A DNA stretch of 59,099 nucleotides, taken from contig CAJTWF010000012.1 of NCBI GenBank assembly GCA_910579965.1, positions 1 to 59,099 on the forward strand, read 5' to 3'. The notes below the pieces were generated by a model, which made no database searches, had not been told where the DNA came from, and saw only the letters and a program-made list of their open reading frames with translations. Below are positions 38,072 to 46,453 of this stretch, in pieces. The position numbers were made by a program, and so were the translations under genes. Source of the stretch: an uncultured Oscillospiraceae bacterium. Its GTDB lineage: Bacteria > Bacillota > Clostridia > Oscillospirales > Oscillospiraceae. Numbering within the stretch: position 1 is the stretch's first letter; each line of letters opens with the position of its first letter.

Positions 38072-39535
38072 ATGAGCAGATTCAAAGGCATCTATTGGCG
38101 CACCTTCACCGTCACCGTGGGCATGGTGGCGCTGACCCTGGTGCTGCTGGGGGCCTCCTTCTTCGCCCTCACCTACAGCTATATCATGAGCGAAAAGCGG
38201 GGCGAGCTGGAGGACAAGGCGGAGGTCATCGCCCAGATGGCCGTCGGCGTATACAACAAGCGGGATGTATTTCACCTCATCAGCGGGATGCGCTCGGATA
38301 TAGAGGAGCTGGTGGACGTGGCCAAGCGGATGAGCGACACGGAGTTCCTGGTCTGGATGCCCAGCATGGACCTGTTCATCAGCACCGACGCCAGCGTCAG
38401 CAACACGGAGATGGTGGTGCCCGGGGACATTGTCGCCCGGCTGGAGCGGGGGGAGACCTATGCCGGCACCACCGATCTGGGGGTCTACGACAAGGCCCGC
38501 TTTGTGGTGGCCGTCCCGGCCCGGTCCACCCAGGACGGCGTGCTGGTGGGGCCCGTGCTGGCGATTGCCGAGCCCAACGCCATGACGGAGATGTGGGGCG
38601 CCTTCATGGGCATCTTCGGCATGACCTCCATCACCGTGCTGCTCATCGCCTTTGTGGCCTCCGCCACCACCGCCATGCAGCAGACCAAGCCCATCCGGGA
38701 CATGGCCGCCGCGGCCCGGCGCTTCGCGGACGGCAACTTCGACGCCCGGGTCCACAACACGGGCCGGGACGACGAGACCGGCGAGCTCATCGACGCCTTC
38801 AACGCCATGGCCGACTCCCTGCAAAAGACGGAGCAGCAGCGCCGGGAGTTTATCGCCAACATCTCCCACGAGCTGAAGACCCCCATGACCACCATCGCTG
38901 GCTACGCCGACGGCATCCTGGACGGGGTCATCTCCCCGGAGGAGGAGCGCCAGTACCTGTCCATCATCTCCGCCGAGAGCCGGCGGCTCAGCCGCCTGGT
39001 GCGGCGGATGCTGGACGTGAGCCAGCTTCAGAGCCTGGATCTCATCAAGCAGAAGGCCCCCTTTGATCTGTCCGAGTCCATGCGGCGGGTGCTGGTGAGC
39101 ATGGAGAAAAAGATCACCGCCCGGGGGCTGGACGTGGACGTGGACATCCCCGAGGACCCGGTGATCGTGCTGGGGGACAACGACCTGCTGACCCAGGTGG
39201 TCTACAACCTTCTGGAGAACGCGGCCAAATTCGCCGCCCAGGGCAGCACCCTCTTCCTTGGCCTGGAGAAGCGGGGGGAGAAGGCTCTGGTCACGGTGCG
39301 CAACACCGGGCTCACCATTCCGCCGGAGGAGATTCCGCTGCTGTTCGAGCGGTTCCACAAGTCCGACAAGTCCCGCAGCGAGGACAAGGACGGCGTGGGC
39401 CTGGGCCTGTACATTGTGCGCACCATACTGGAGCAGCACCGGGAGAAGATCACCGCCACCAGCCAGGACGGTGTGACCACCTTCTCCTTTACCGTTCAGC
39501 TGGCCGAGGAAAAGGGAGGAACAAAGAGTGTGTGA
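38072..39535 (+). CDS. Sensor histidine kinase
   Basis: A 487-residue membrane kinase. Two helices (about 12-34 and 185-208) bracket an extracytoplasmic sensor domain of about 150 residues, followed by HAMP, the HisKA H-box with His266 in NISHELKTPMTT, and an ATPase domain with N box (NLLENAAKF), FERFHKSDKS and GVGLGLYIV. The gene overlaps the HtrA gene by eight bases, so the protease is probably part of the same response, for example to envelope stress. Confidence 0.95.
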   Translation: MSRFKGIYWRTFTVTVGMVALTLVLLGASFFALTYSYIMSEKRGELEDKAEVIAQMAVGVYNKRDVFHLISGMRSDIEELVDVAKRMSDTEFLVWMPSMDLFISTDASVSNTEMVVPGDIVARLERGETYAGTTDLGVYDKARFVVAVPARSTQDGVLVGPVLAIAEPNAMTEMWGAFMGIFGMTSITVLLIAFVASATTAMQQTKPIRDMAAAARRFADGNFDARVHNTGRDDETGELIDAFNAMADSLQKTEQQRREFIANISHELKTPMTTIAGYADGILDGVISPEEERQYLSIISAESRRLSRLVRRMLDVSQLQSLDLIKQKAPFDLSESMRRVLVSMEKKITARGLDVDVDIPEDPVIVLGDNDLLTQVVYNLLENAAKFAAQGSTLFLGLEKRGEKALVTVRNTGLTIPPEEIPLLFERFHKSDKSRSEDKDGVGLGLYIVRTILEQHREKITATSQDGVTTFSFTVQLAEEKGGTKSV

Positions 39536-40874
39536 CAATCTGATCCATCGGGGGCGTCCGCCGGAGGAGGTGGTGCTCACCTACCGCCAGCGGGAAAATC
39601 TGGTCCGGCCGGTGGTTCTGCGCTATGAGCGGGAGCTGCCGCCCTGTATGCGGGAGGAGGAGCCCCAGGCCCTGCCGCCCCGGCAGGCGGCCATTGCGCC
39701 GCAGGAGAAGAAAAAGCGGTGGGGGGTGCGCCTCTTTGTGGGCGTGTCTCTGCTGGTGTCCCTGGTGTGCCTGGGCACGGGGATCTGGTATGTGGGCCAG
39801 TACGGCTGGGCCCTTCCCCAGGCCAGCCAGGCGCCGGACAACCGCAACATCCCCCCGGAGGAGGATTACTTCTACTTCGACCAGGGTCCGGAGAACAAGG
39901 AGATCTCCATCCGCCGCTACCCCACCGGCGGCGCGTACCGGCTGAGCCTGGTCTCCGCCGGGGAGCTGCCGGTGCTGAGCCCCTCGGAGATCTATGACCA
40001 GGTCACCGCCTCCACGGTGACGGTGCTGGGCCACCAGGGGAACTACCGGAGCGTAGGCACGGGCATCATTTTCAGCGAGGACGGCTACGTGCTCACCAAC
40101 TGCCACGTAATCGAGGGGTGCAGCGCCTGCACGGTGCTGATTACGGACCGCTATGGGGTGGACACCCGCTATGACGCCCGGCTGGTGGGCTGCGACGAGG
40201 ACGTGGATCTGGCGGTGCTGAAGGTCAGCGGAAAGGACCTGCCCGCGGCCCAGTTCGGGGTCAGCGACGATCTGATGGTGGGCGATCCGGCCTACGCCAT
40301 CGGCAATCCTCTGGGCGTGGAGCTGCGCAACACCCTCACCAGCGGCATCATCTCCGCCATCAACCGGGACGTGGATGTGGACGGGGTGACCATGACCCTT
40401 ATCCAGACCACCGCCGCCCTCAACTCCGGCAACTCCGGCGGCCCCCTCATCAACCAGTATGGACAGGTGGTGGGCGTGAACACCATCAAGATGATGAGCG
40501 AGTACGACACCATCGAGGGCCTGGGCTTTGCCGTGCCCTCCAGTCTGGCCCTGCGCTGGGTCAACGAGCTCATCGCCTTCGGCCAGCTCCAGCCCCAGCC
40601 CGTTCTGGGGGTGAGCATCTCCCGCATCCCCGACACCCTGCCCGACGGCACCAGCGCGCTCCGGGTGGAGAAGGTGTTTGAGGGTCTCACCGGGGACCGG
40701 GCCGGCCTGCGGGAGGGGGATTACGTGGTGGCCTTCAACAACCAGCGGGTCACCAGCACGGAGCAGATCCTCGCCATCCGCCGGGACCTGTCTGTGGGGG
40801 ATCAGGTGCCTATCCGGGTGTACCGGAACGGCGAATATCTGGACCTTATGATGGACATGATGGCGGAGCAGTAG
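39528..40874 (+). CDS. HtrA/DegP-like S1C serine protease with PDZ domain
   Basis: A 448-residue membrane-anchored protease. A cytoplasmic stretch of about 65 residues precedes one membrane helix (LFVGVSLLVSLVCLGTGIWY). The trypsin-like domain has His193 (TNCHVIEG), Asp227 (DVDLAV) and Ser303 (NSGNSGGP), and one PDZ domain follows (AGLREGDYVVAFNNQRV). It degrades or folds misfolded proteins outside the membrane. The GTG start at 39528 overlaps the kinase gene. Confidence 0.95.
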   Translation: MCDNLIHRGRPPEEVVLTYRQRENLVRPVVLRYERELPPCMREEEPQALPPRQAAIAPQEKKKRWGVRLFVGVSLLVSLVCLGTGIWYVGQYGWALPQASQAPDNRNIPPEEDYFYFDQGPENKEISIRRYPTGGAYRLSLVSAGELPVLSPSEIYDQVTASTVTVLGHQGNYRSVGTGIIFSEDGYVLTNCHVIEGCSACTVLITDRYGVDTRYDARLVGCDEDVDLAVLKVSGKDLPAAQFGVSDDLMVGDPAYAIGNPLGVELRNTLTSGIISAINRDVDVDGVTMTLIQTTAALNSGNSGGPLINQYGQVVGVNTIKMMSEYDTIEGLGFAVPSSLALRWVNELIAFGQLQPQPVLGVSISRIPDTLPDGTSALRVEKVFEGLTGDRAGLREGDYVVAFNNQRVTSTEQILAIRRDLSVGDQVPIRVYRNGEYLDLMMDMMAEQ

Positions 40875-40884
40875 GAGGGAGCCC

Positions 40885-41265
40885 ATGGATCCGGACATTC
40901 TGTTCTTTTTTGACAAGCACCCCGGCGCGCTGCCCCTGTACCAGACATGGGAGAGCCGTGTCCTGGCGGAGGTGGAGCATGTGACCATCAAGGTGCAGAA
41001 AACCCAGATCACCTTTGCCAACCGCCGCCAGTTCGCCTGCGTCTCCTTCCTCCCCGCCCGGCGGGCCAAGGACCGGCCGGAGGACTACATCACCGTGACC
41101 CTGGGCCTGAACCGCCGCCTGGACTCCCCCCGGGTGGACAAGGTGTCGGAGCCCTACCCCGGCCGCTGGACCCACCACCTGCTCATCGCCTCCCCGGAGG
41201 AGATTGACGGCGAGCTCATGGGCTGGGCCCGGGAGGCCGCCGCCTTTGCGGAGAGCAAGCGGTGA
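40885..41265 (+). CDS. DUF5655 domain-containing protein
   Basis: A 126-residue protein of the DUF5655 type, seen from KVQKTQITFANRRQFACVSFLP and the final YPGRWTHHLLIASPEEIDGEL. The family is of unknown function; a nucleic-acid or small-molecule role has been guessed. GTAGGAGGGAGCCC precedes the ATG, ten bases after htrA, so it ends the operon. No catalytic motif is visible. Confidence 0.75.
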   Translation: MDPDILFFFDKHPGALPLYQTWESRVLAEVEHVTIKVQKTQITFANRRQFACVSFLPARRAKDRPEDYITVTLGLNRRLDSPRVDKVSEPYPGRWTHHLLIASPEEIDGELMGWAREAAAFAESKR

Positions 41266-41267
41266 GA

Positions 41268-41303
41268 TTTTTCTCTTCTTTTCTTTTGTGAACAAAAGAA
41301 GCA
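41268..41303. terminator. Pyrimidine-rich hairpin repeat, copy 3
   Basis: TTCTTTTGT (41281-41289) and ACAAAAGAA (41292-41300), extended imperfectly on both sides. It begins a compound repeat cluster that runs to 41473 between convergent genes. Confidence 0.55.
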
Positions 41304-41313
41304 AAAGAAAAAA

Positions 41314-41397
41314 CTTTAGAGGGCATCATGCTGACTGCCGGCAGCCTATCGGAACAGGACCGATAGACTGCCGGCAGTCAGTTGCTGATCTCTAAAG
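41314..41397. repeat. CTGCCGGCAG-core hairpin, copy 2 (best formed)
   Basis: CTTTAGAG (41314-41321) pairs with CTCTAAAG (41390-41397). Inside, CTGACTGCCGGCAG (41331-41344) pairs with CTGCCGGCAGTCAG (41368-41381), and CTATCGG pairs with CCGATAG around loop AACAGGA. The three stems stack into one long hairpin. Each flank carries a pyrimidine-rich hairpin. Confidence 0.75.
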
Positions 41398-41407
41398 CTC
41401 TTTTTCG

Positions 41408-41473
41408 GTTCCTTTTTCTTTCGAGAAAAAGGAACGCTTCTTTTTGCTTCTTTTTCTTTGAAAGAAAAAGAAG
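41408..41473. terminator. Pyrimidine-rich hairpin repeats, copies 4 and 5
   Basis: GTTCCTTTTTCT/AGAAAAAGGAAC (41408-41435) and CTTCTTTTTCTTT/AAAGAAAAAGAAG (41447-41473) in tandem, directly after the nagB stop codon on the minus strand. Confidence 0.65.
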
Positions 41474-41477
41474 TCAA

Positions 41478-42203
41478 TTACAGCTTGCTCATGGCCGCCT
41501 TGTCGCCCACCAGGACAACGTTGGGGTGCATCTGGAGGATGGAGGCGGGAACATGGGGGGTGACAGGGCCGGTAAAAGCGGCCTTCACAATGTCCGCCTT
41601 GTCCTCGCCGCTGACCACCACCAGGATCTGACGGGCCAGCATGATGGACTTGATGCCCATGGTCATGGCCTGACGGGGCACGTCGTCCCGGGAGGCGAAG
41701 AAGCGGGCGTTGGCGTTGATGGTGCTCTCCTGGAGGTCCACCACATGGGTTTCCAGCTCGAAGGCGTCCCCGGGCTCGTTGAAGCCGATGTGGCCGTTGT
41801 GGCCCATGCCCAGCACCTGCACGTCAATGCCCCCCAGGTCCCGGATCACCTGGTTGTAGCGCCGGCACTCCGCCGCCGGGTCCGCCGCCAGGCCGCTGGG
41901 AACGTTGGTATTGGCGGGATCAATGTTGATGTGGTCAAAGAGGTTGGTCTGCATGAAATAGCGGTAGCTCTGGTCATGGGTGGGAGCCAGCCCCGCGTAC
42001 TCGTCCAGGTTCACGCTCTTCACCTGGGAGAAGTCCAGATCCCCGGCCTTGTACCACTCAATGAGCTGCTTGTACATGCCGATGGGCGTGGAGCCCGTGG
42101 CCAGACCCAGCACACAGGCCGGATTGAGGTGCACCTGGGCGGCGATGATGTGGGCCGCCCTGCGGCTCATGGCCTGATAGTCCTCTGTGATGTAAGTTCT
42201 CAT
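41478..42203 (-). CDS. nagB: Glucosamine-6-phosphate deaminase
   Basis: A 241-residue enzyme turning glucosamine 6-phosphate into fructose 6-phosphate and ammonia, the last step of amino sugar breakdown. ATGSTPIGMYKQLI is the phosphate loop, VNLDEYAGL holds the catalytic Asp, and GMGHNGHIGFNEPG the second signature with the His. The length is that of the short Gram-positive form without the C-terminal allosteric tail. AAGGAGGAAAACGTC precedes the ATG. It fits the sialic acid genes at 45009-49788. Confidence 0.97.
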   Translation of the reverse strand: MRTYITEDYQAMSRRAAHIIAAQVHLNPACVLGLATGSTPIGMYKQLIEWYKAGDLDFSQVKSVNLDEYAGLAPTHDQSYRYFMQTNLFDHINIDPANTNVPSGLAADPAAECRRYNQVIRDLGGIDVQVLGMGHNGHIGFNEPGDAFELETHVVDLQESTINANARFFASRDDVPRQAMTMGIKSIMLARQILVVVSGEDKADIVKAAFTGPVTPHVPASILQMHPNVVLVGDKAAMSKL

Positions 42204-42287
42204 GACGTTTTCCTCCTTCTGCTCTCTCAGGCGGCCCCGGAGTGCGGAGCCGCCTGTGGTTGATAATGGATTCGCTGATGAAATTTT

Positions 42288-44618
42288 TTACCAGATCTGC
42301 ACCCGGGCCTCCTGGGGCAGGTACATGCCGTCCCCGGGCTGGATGTCGAAGGCCTCATAGAACTCGTCCAGGCTCTGGAGGGCCCGGTTGCCCCGCAGCT
42401 TGTCGGGGGCGTGTACGTCCATCAGGGCCGAATAAGACCGCATCTCCCGGCTGCCGGTGCCCCGCCAGGTGCGGGCGGCGGTGCGGTAGAGAGTCTGGTA
42501 GTCGGGCTCCTCCTCCTGGCTCTCGATATCGGTGATGCAGGCCAGAGCTCCCAGGTCTGCCACGTTCTCGCTGATGGTCAGCGTGCCGTTGCAGGCGATG
42601 CCGGGGACCACCTCCACGCCGTCGTAGAAGCCGATCACCTGCTGGCACAGCGCCTGGAAGGCCGCGTAGTCCTCCTCGGTCCACCAGCTGCTCTGGTTGC
42701 CCTGGGCGTCAAAGGTGGAGCCGTTGTTGTCAAAGGCGTGGGTAATCTCGTGGGCGATCACGTAGCCGATGCCGCCCAGGTTCTCCGTGCGGTCCGCCTC
42801 CACATCGTAGAGGGGGGCCTGGAGGATGCCGGCAGGGAAGTTGATGGAGTTGTTCTGGGGGGAGTAGTAGGCGTTGACCGTGTAGGCGCTCATGGCCCAC
42901 TTGTCCCGCTCCACCGGCTCGTCCTGCTCCGCCGCCAGCTCGGCCATGGTGGCCTTGCCCATGGCGAGGAGGTTCTCAAAGTAGCTGCCGCCCTCCTCCA
43001 CGGAGCGGAACTCCACATCGTCGTAGAGATCGTCCCACTGATCGGGGTAGCCCACGTTCACCGTAATGGCCTCCAGCTTCTCAATGGCCTTGGCCTTGGT
43101 GGTCTCGCTCATCCAGGTCAGATTCTCGATCCGCTGGGCGTAGACCGCCAGCATCTCGTCAATCATCTCCTTCACGTCCGCCTTGGCCTCATCGGAGAAG
43201 TATCTCTTCACGTACACCTGGCCCAGATAGTCGCGCAGGTTGAGCTGCACCGCATTGGATGCCTGCTCCTCGTCGGAGAGGGTGCCCTCCACGCCCATGA
43301 GGGCGGCGTTGTAGGCCTCAGCGGCCTCGGTGAACTCACGGTTCAGCGCCTCGCCATAGTGGGAGAGAATGTACAGCCGGAGGTAAAGCTTCAGCTCCTC
43401 CAGATGCTCCTCCGCCATATACTCTGCGCTCTTCTCCAACAGGCCCACATCGGTGACCACGTACCGGTCCTCGCCGTGGAGGCCCTGGGCGGCAAGAACG
43501 GCGTCCAGATCCACGTTGGGGAACAGCTCCGCCAGCTCCTTGGCGGTCATGGTGTTGAAGATCTTGGAGATGTCCGCCTGCTCCTCCTGGGACATGCGGC
43601 TCTCCGCCAGGGCCTTGTCCATGGCCACGTAGGTCTCGGTCATAGCCGCGGCCTCCTCCTCAGAGGCGCCGCCCAGCTGGAAGAGGGTGTTCACATAGTT
43701 GGCAAACACCGCCTCCACGCCCTCCATGGCGTAGAACTCCTTGGTGAGGCTGGCGCCCATGGCGCCGAACACCAGCACCTTCTTTGTGCTGTCCTCCACG
43801 CTCTGGGTGGGGGCGAAATAGAGCAGACCCACGCCTGTCTCCGGCAGCAGCTGGTTGCTGACCTCCATCAGCGCGTCCAAATCCTCCGCGCCGTCAATCT
43901 TATCCAGATAGGGCTGGATGGGGGTGATGCCCGCCTCGTTCCGGGCGTCCCAGTTCAGGAAGTTCTCATAGAGGGTCTTGATCTTCTGCTCCGGGGAGCC
44001 GGCCGCCGGATTGCTGGCAACGATATCCTTGATGAGCTTGTCCAGCTGCACGTCCGTGGCGTCCATAATCTCGTAGAGGGTGCCGGTCATGGCGCGGCCG
44101 GCAGGGATCTGGGTGCTCTCCAGCCACTCCTTGTTCACGTTGGCGTAGAAGTCGTCCTTCAGATTGGTGCCCTCCAGGGCGTAGACGTGGCTCAGCAGGT
44201 TCTCCAGCTCCTGACGGCTCACCGTATCCTTGGGCCCCAGGTTTCCCTCGGCGTTGGGCGCGGCAACGCCCGCGTCCAGAACGTTTTTCAGCTGGGTCTT
44301 GGCCCAGTTGGGCACGTCGTCAAAGGCGGAGGCGTCCACAGCCCAGCGGGCGCTGTCGCCCTTGGGGGCGGGCAGCTCGCCGAAGGCCCGCTGAAGCATG
44401 GCCAGGACCTCGATCCGGGTGACGGCCTCGTCCTCCCGGCCGCCCTGGAGGACCGGCTCCCGGGCGGCGCCGTAGTCGTCTCCGGCGGCCACGAGCATTT
44501 CCGCAGCCTCGGCCCGGGTGAGCTCCGCATCCGAAGCAAAAGCCGCAGGCGCGGTCCCGACTGCCATCACGCAGACCAGCACCAGCGCCAGAATCTTACT
44601 GAGAACATTGTGTTTCAT
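42288..44618 (-). CDS. Secreted M13 (neprilysin/PepO-like) metallopeptidase with S-layer-like N-terminus
   Basis: A 776-residue exported protein. A signal peptide (LSKILALVLVCVMAVGTAPAAFA) is followed by about 120 residues that look like S-layer-homology repeats (LTRAEAAEMLV, VTRIEVLAMLQRAF, VSRQELENLL), then the M13 peptidase beginning at DDFYANVNKEWL. The zinc site is VIAHEITHAFD with the downstream ENVADLGAL carrying the Glu ligand; NAYYSPQNNSINFPAGIL is the substrate-binding motif. It would cleave peptides at the cell surface. The ATG at 44618 has AGGAGGATA upstream. Confidence 0.92.
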   Translation of the reverse strand: MKHNVLSKILALVLVCVMAVGTAPAAFASDAELTRAEAAEMLVAAGDDYGAAREPVLQGGREDEAVTRIEVLAMLQRAFGELPAPKGDSARWAVDASAFDDVPNWAKTQLKNVLDAGVAAPNAEGNLGPKDTVSRQELENLLSHVYALEGTNLKDDFYANVNKEWLESTQIPAGRAMTGTLYEIMDATDVQLDKLIKDIVASNPAAGSPEQKIKTLYENFLNWDARNEAGITPIQPYLDKIDGAEDLDALMEVSNQLLPETGVGLLYFAPTQSVEDSTKKVLVFGAMGASLTKEFYAMEGVEAVFANYVNTLFQLGGASEEEAAAMTETYVAMDKALAESRMSQEEQADISKIFNTMTAKELAELFPNVDLDAVLAAQGLHGEDRYVVTDVGLLEKSAEYMAEEHLEELKLYLRLYILSHYGEALNREFTEAAEAYNAALMGVEGTLSDEEQASNAVQLNLRDYLGQVYVKRYFSDEAKADVKEMIDEMLAVYAQRIENLTWMSETTKAKAIEKLEAITVNVGYPDQWDDLYDDVEFRSVEEGGSYFENLLAMGKATMAELAAEQDEPVERDKWAMSAYTVNAYYSPQNNSINFPAGILQAPLYDVEADRTENLGGIGYVIAHEITHAFDNNGSTFDAQGNQSSWWTEEDYAAFQALCQQVIGFYDGVEVVPGIACNGTLTISENVADLGALACITDIESQEEEPDYQTLYRTAARTWRGTGSREMRSYSALMDVHAPDKLRGNRALQSLDEFYEAFDIQPGDGMYLPQEARVQIW

Positions 44619-44668
44619 GGTGGGTATCCTCCTATTCATTTGGGTCCGCGGCGCGGATTCCAGTAAGG

Positions 44669-44697
44669 ATTTTACCACGGGCAACGCCGGTGCGCAA
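44669..44697 (-). promoter_or_regulatory. Promoter of the M13 peptidase gene
   Basis: On the minus strand TTGCGC (44692-44697) and TAAAAT (44669-44674) are 17 bases apart. The 390-base region 44619-45008 has no gene; it holds this promoter and the repeat at 44902-44958. Confidence 0.55.
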
Positions 44698-44901
44698 CAG
44701 GTTTCTTTTAAAGATTTCTTAAATTTACCGGCCGCTGCTCTCCGTCCGACATATTCTGCGCAGCTGCGGAGGCAATCATACGCTTTTTTTGCCGCGGCGC
44801 TGCGGAGTGTGCCGGCAGCAAATTTTTAACGCGAGCTGCGGGGCCATGCGGAAGAACGGCGCCGGCAGACAGGAAAAAATATCAAAAAGAACCGGCATAG
44901 A

Positions 44902-44958
44902 GGCTGCCGGCAATCCGGCGGAGAATATGATGAGATACCCCCCGGACTGCCGGCAGCC
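44902..44958. repeat. CTGCCGGCAG-core hairpin, copy 3
   Basis: GGCTGCCGGCAATCCGG (44902-44918) and CCGGACTGCCGGCAGCC (44942-44958) pair with one wobble to form a 17-base stem around a 23-base loop. It lies downstream of the nanA-like gene and may end that operon, since TTCTTTTTG follows on the minus strand. Confidence 0.7.
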
Positions 44959-45008
44959 GCAGTTGACCAGCCGCTCTTTTTGTGTTTTCTTCCAGAGGAA
45001 AAAAGGGC

Positions 45009-45917
45009 TTAGCAGTACTTGGCAATGGCGTCCGCGATCATCTGAGCGGCCTGGGCCGTGACGGCCCCGTCGCCCTCCGTCAGGTTCAGCAGGGGCGCGC
45101 GCACGCCGCCCACGTCCGGACCGCCCTGGAGGCGGATAATCTCCTTGATGACCGCGTACATGTTGCCCTGGGCGGAGCACATCTTGTAGATGATGCGGCA
45201 GCACTCGTTCTGGATCTCCCGGCCCTTCTCCAGCTGGCCGGATTGGAAGCACTTGACGATCTCCATGTACAGCTCCGGCATGGCGGCGTAGGTCCCGCCG
45301 ATGCCGCCCACTGCGCCGGCGGCCAGACCGGAGAGGAGCTGCTCGTCAGGCCCGTTGAATACAACGGCCCCCTCGTCCCGCCACATCTGGATGTCCTGGA
45401 CGGGCATGGAGGAGTTCTTCACCCCCACCACCCGGGGATTTTTCAGCATCTCCTGGAGCAGGGGCGTGGTCAGAGCCACACCGGCCAGCTGGGGGATGTT
45501 GTAGATGATGAAGTCCGTGTTGGGGGCGGCGTCAGAGATGTCGTTCCAGTACTTGGCAATGGCGCTGGGGGGCAGGTGGAAGTAGATGGGCGGAATGGCT
45601 GCAATGGCGTCCACGCCCAGGCTCTCCGCGTGGGCGGCCAGCTCCCGGCTGTCGGCGGTGTTGTTGCAGGCCACGTGGGCGATGACGGTCAGCTTGCCGC
45701 GGACCACCTCCATCACGCTCTCCAGGGTCTGCTTCCGCTCCGCCACGCTCTGGTAGATGCACTCGCCGGAGGAGCCGCCCACATAGAGGCCCTTGACCCC
45801 CTTGTCCAGCAGGTACTTGGCCAGGGCCCGGACCGCCGGGGCGCTGACCTGTCCGTCCTTGTCATAGCAGGCGTAAAACGCGGGAATGATCCCCTGATAC
45901 TTGGTGATATCCTTCAC
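45009..45917 (-). CDS. nanA: N-acetylneuraminate lyase (DapA/NanA superfamily)
   Basis: A 302-residue aldolase barrel. GGSSGECIYQSVAERK is the pyruvate-binding loop, IIYNIPQLAG supplies the Tyr, and VVGVKNSS the Schiff-base lysine. The Glu-Cys-Ile after SSG and the neighbourhood favour sialic acid lyase over dihydrodipicolinate synthase, which usually has GTTGE. It splits Neu5Ac into ManNAc and pyruvate. The GTG start follows AAGGAG and is three bases after the NanQ-like stop. Kinase NanK and epimerase NanE are not in the window. Confidence 0.85.
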   Translation of the reverse strand: MKDITKYQGIIPAFYACYDKDGQVSAPAVRALAKYLLDKGVKGLYVGGSSGECIYQSVAERKQTLESVMEVVRGKLTVIAHVACNNTADSRELAAHAESLGVDAIAAIPPIYFHLPPSAIAKYWNDISDAAPNTDFIIYNIPQLAGVALTTPLLQEMLKNPRVVGVKNSSMPVQDIQMWRDEGAVVFNGPDEQLLSGLAAGAVGGIGGTYAAMPELYMEIVKCFQSGQLEKGREIQNECCRIIYKMCSAQGNMYAVIKEIIRLQGGPDVGGVRAPLLNLTEGDGAVTAQAAQMIADAIAKYC

Positions 45918-45919
45918 TC

Positions 45920-46387
45920 TTATTCTCCTTCGCTTTCTTTTATTCTCACTTTGAAGACGGCCTTGCTCACCGTCTCCGGGCCGCTGACCTGCATCTTGAT
46001 CCGGTGGGCGTCGTTGGGGAACACCACCAGGAAGTCCCCCGGGGAGAGGACCAGCCTGTACTGGCCCTGGCCCCGGTAGGCGTAGAAGTCGTTGGCCTCC
46101 ACCCGGTCAAACTCCGTCAGATCCGCCGGCGGGGCGATCTCCACCCCCTCGGACCCGGAGAGCATGATATGGATGTCCAGATAATTCCTGTGGGCCTCGA
46201 AGAAGCTCTCCTCCTCGGGAACCGTCTCGTAGGTGAAGCGGGTGACGTACACGTCGCCGCCCTTGAGTTCCTGCCGCTCACAGCCCACGCCGGAGAGGAA
46301 CCGGTCATTGATCCGCTCCAGGGCCATGTCCAGGTTGGGGTGGATGCCCCGATAGGTCAGCGCGTCGGTATTCTTGGCATAGATCAT
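45920..46387 (-). CDS. YhcH/YjgK/YiaL family protein (NanQ-like sialic acid anomerase)
   Basis: A 155-residue cupin-like protein of the DUF386 group. ETVPEEESFFEAHRNYLDIHIMLSG, where His and Glu residues bind a metal, and SPGDFLVVFPNDAHR are typical. In sialic acid clusters such proteins open or interconvert anomers of Neu5Ac. It lies between the permease and the lyase genes in one operon. AGGAATTTTTAAGT precedes the ATG. Confidence 0.88.
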   Translation of the reverse strand: MIYAKNTDALTYRGIHPNLDMALERINDRFLSGVGCERQELKGGDVYVTRFTYETVPEEESFFEAHRNYLDIHIMLSGSEGVEIAPPADLTEFDRVEANDFYAYRGQGQYRLVLSPGDFLVVFPNDAHRIKMQVSGPETVSKAVFKVRIKESEGE

Positions 46388-46418
46388 ACTTAAAAATTCC
46401 TATAAAGTTTTTCTTTTG

Positions 46419-46448
46419 ATTCTTTTCTTTGTTCACAAAGAAAAGAAT
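46419..46448. terminator. Pyrimidine-rich hairpin repeat, copy 6
   Basis: ATTCTTTTCTTTG and CAAAGAAAAGAAT around TTCA, preceded by AAAGTTTTTCTTTTG. It lies inside the sialic acid operon between the second permease and the NanQ-like gene, and could reduce expression of the downstream genes. Confidence 0.55.
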
Positions 46449-46453
46449 GACAA

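Noticed and set aside
41268..41473. CRISPR-like array in the repeat cluster
   Set aside because: The repeats are hairpin arms of different lengths, without regular spacers of constant size, and no cas genes are nearby.
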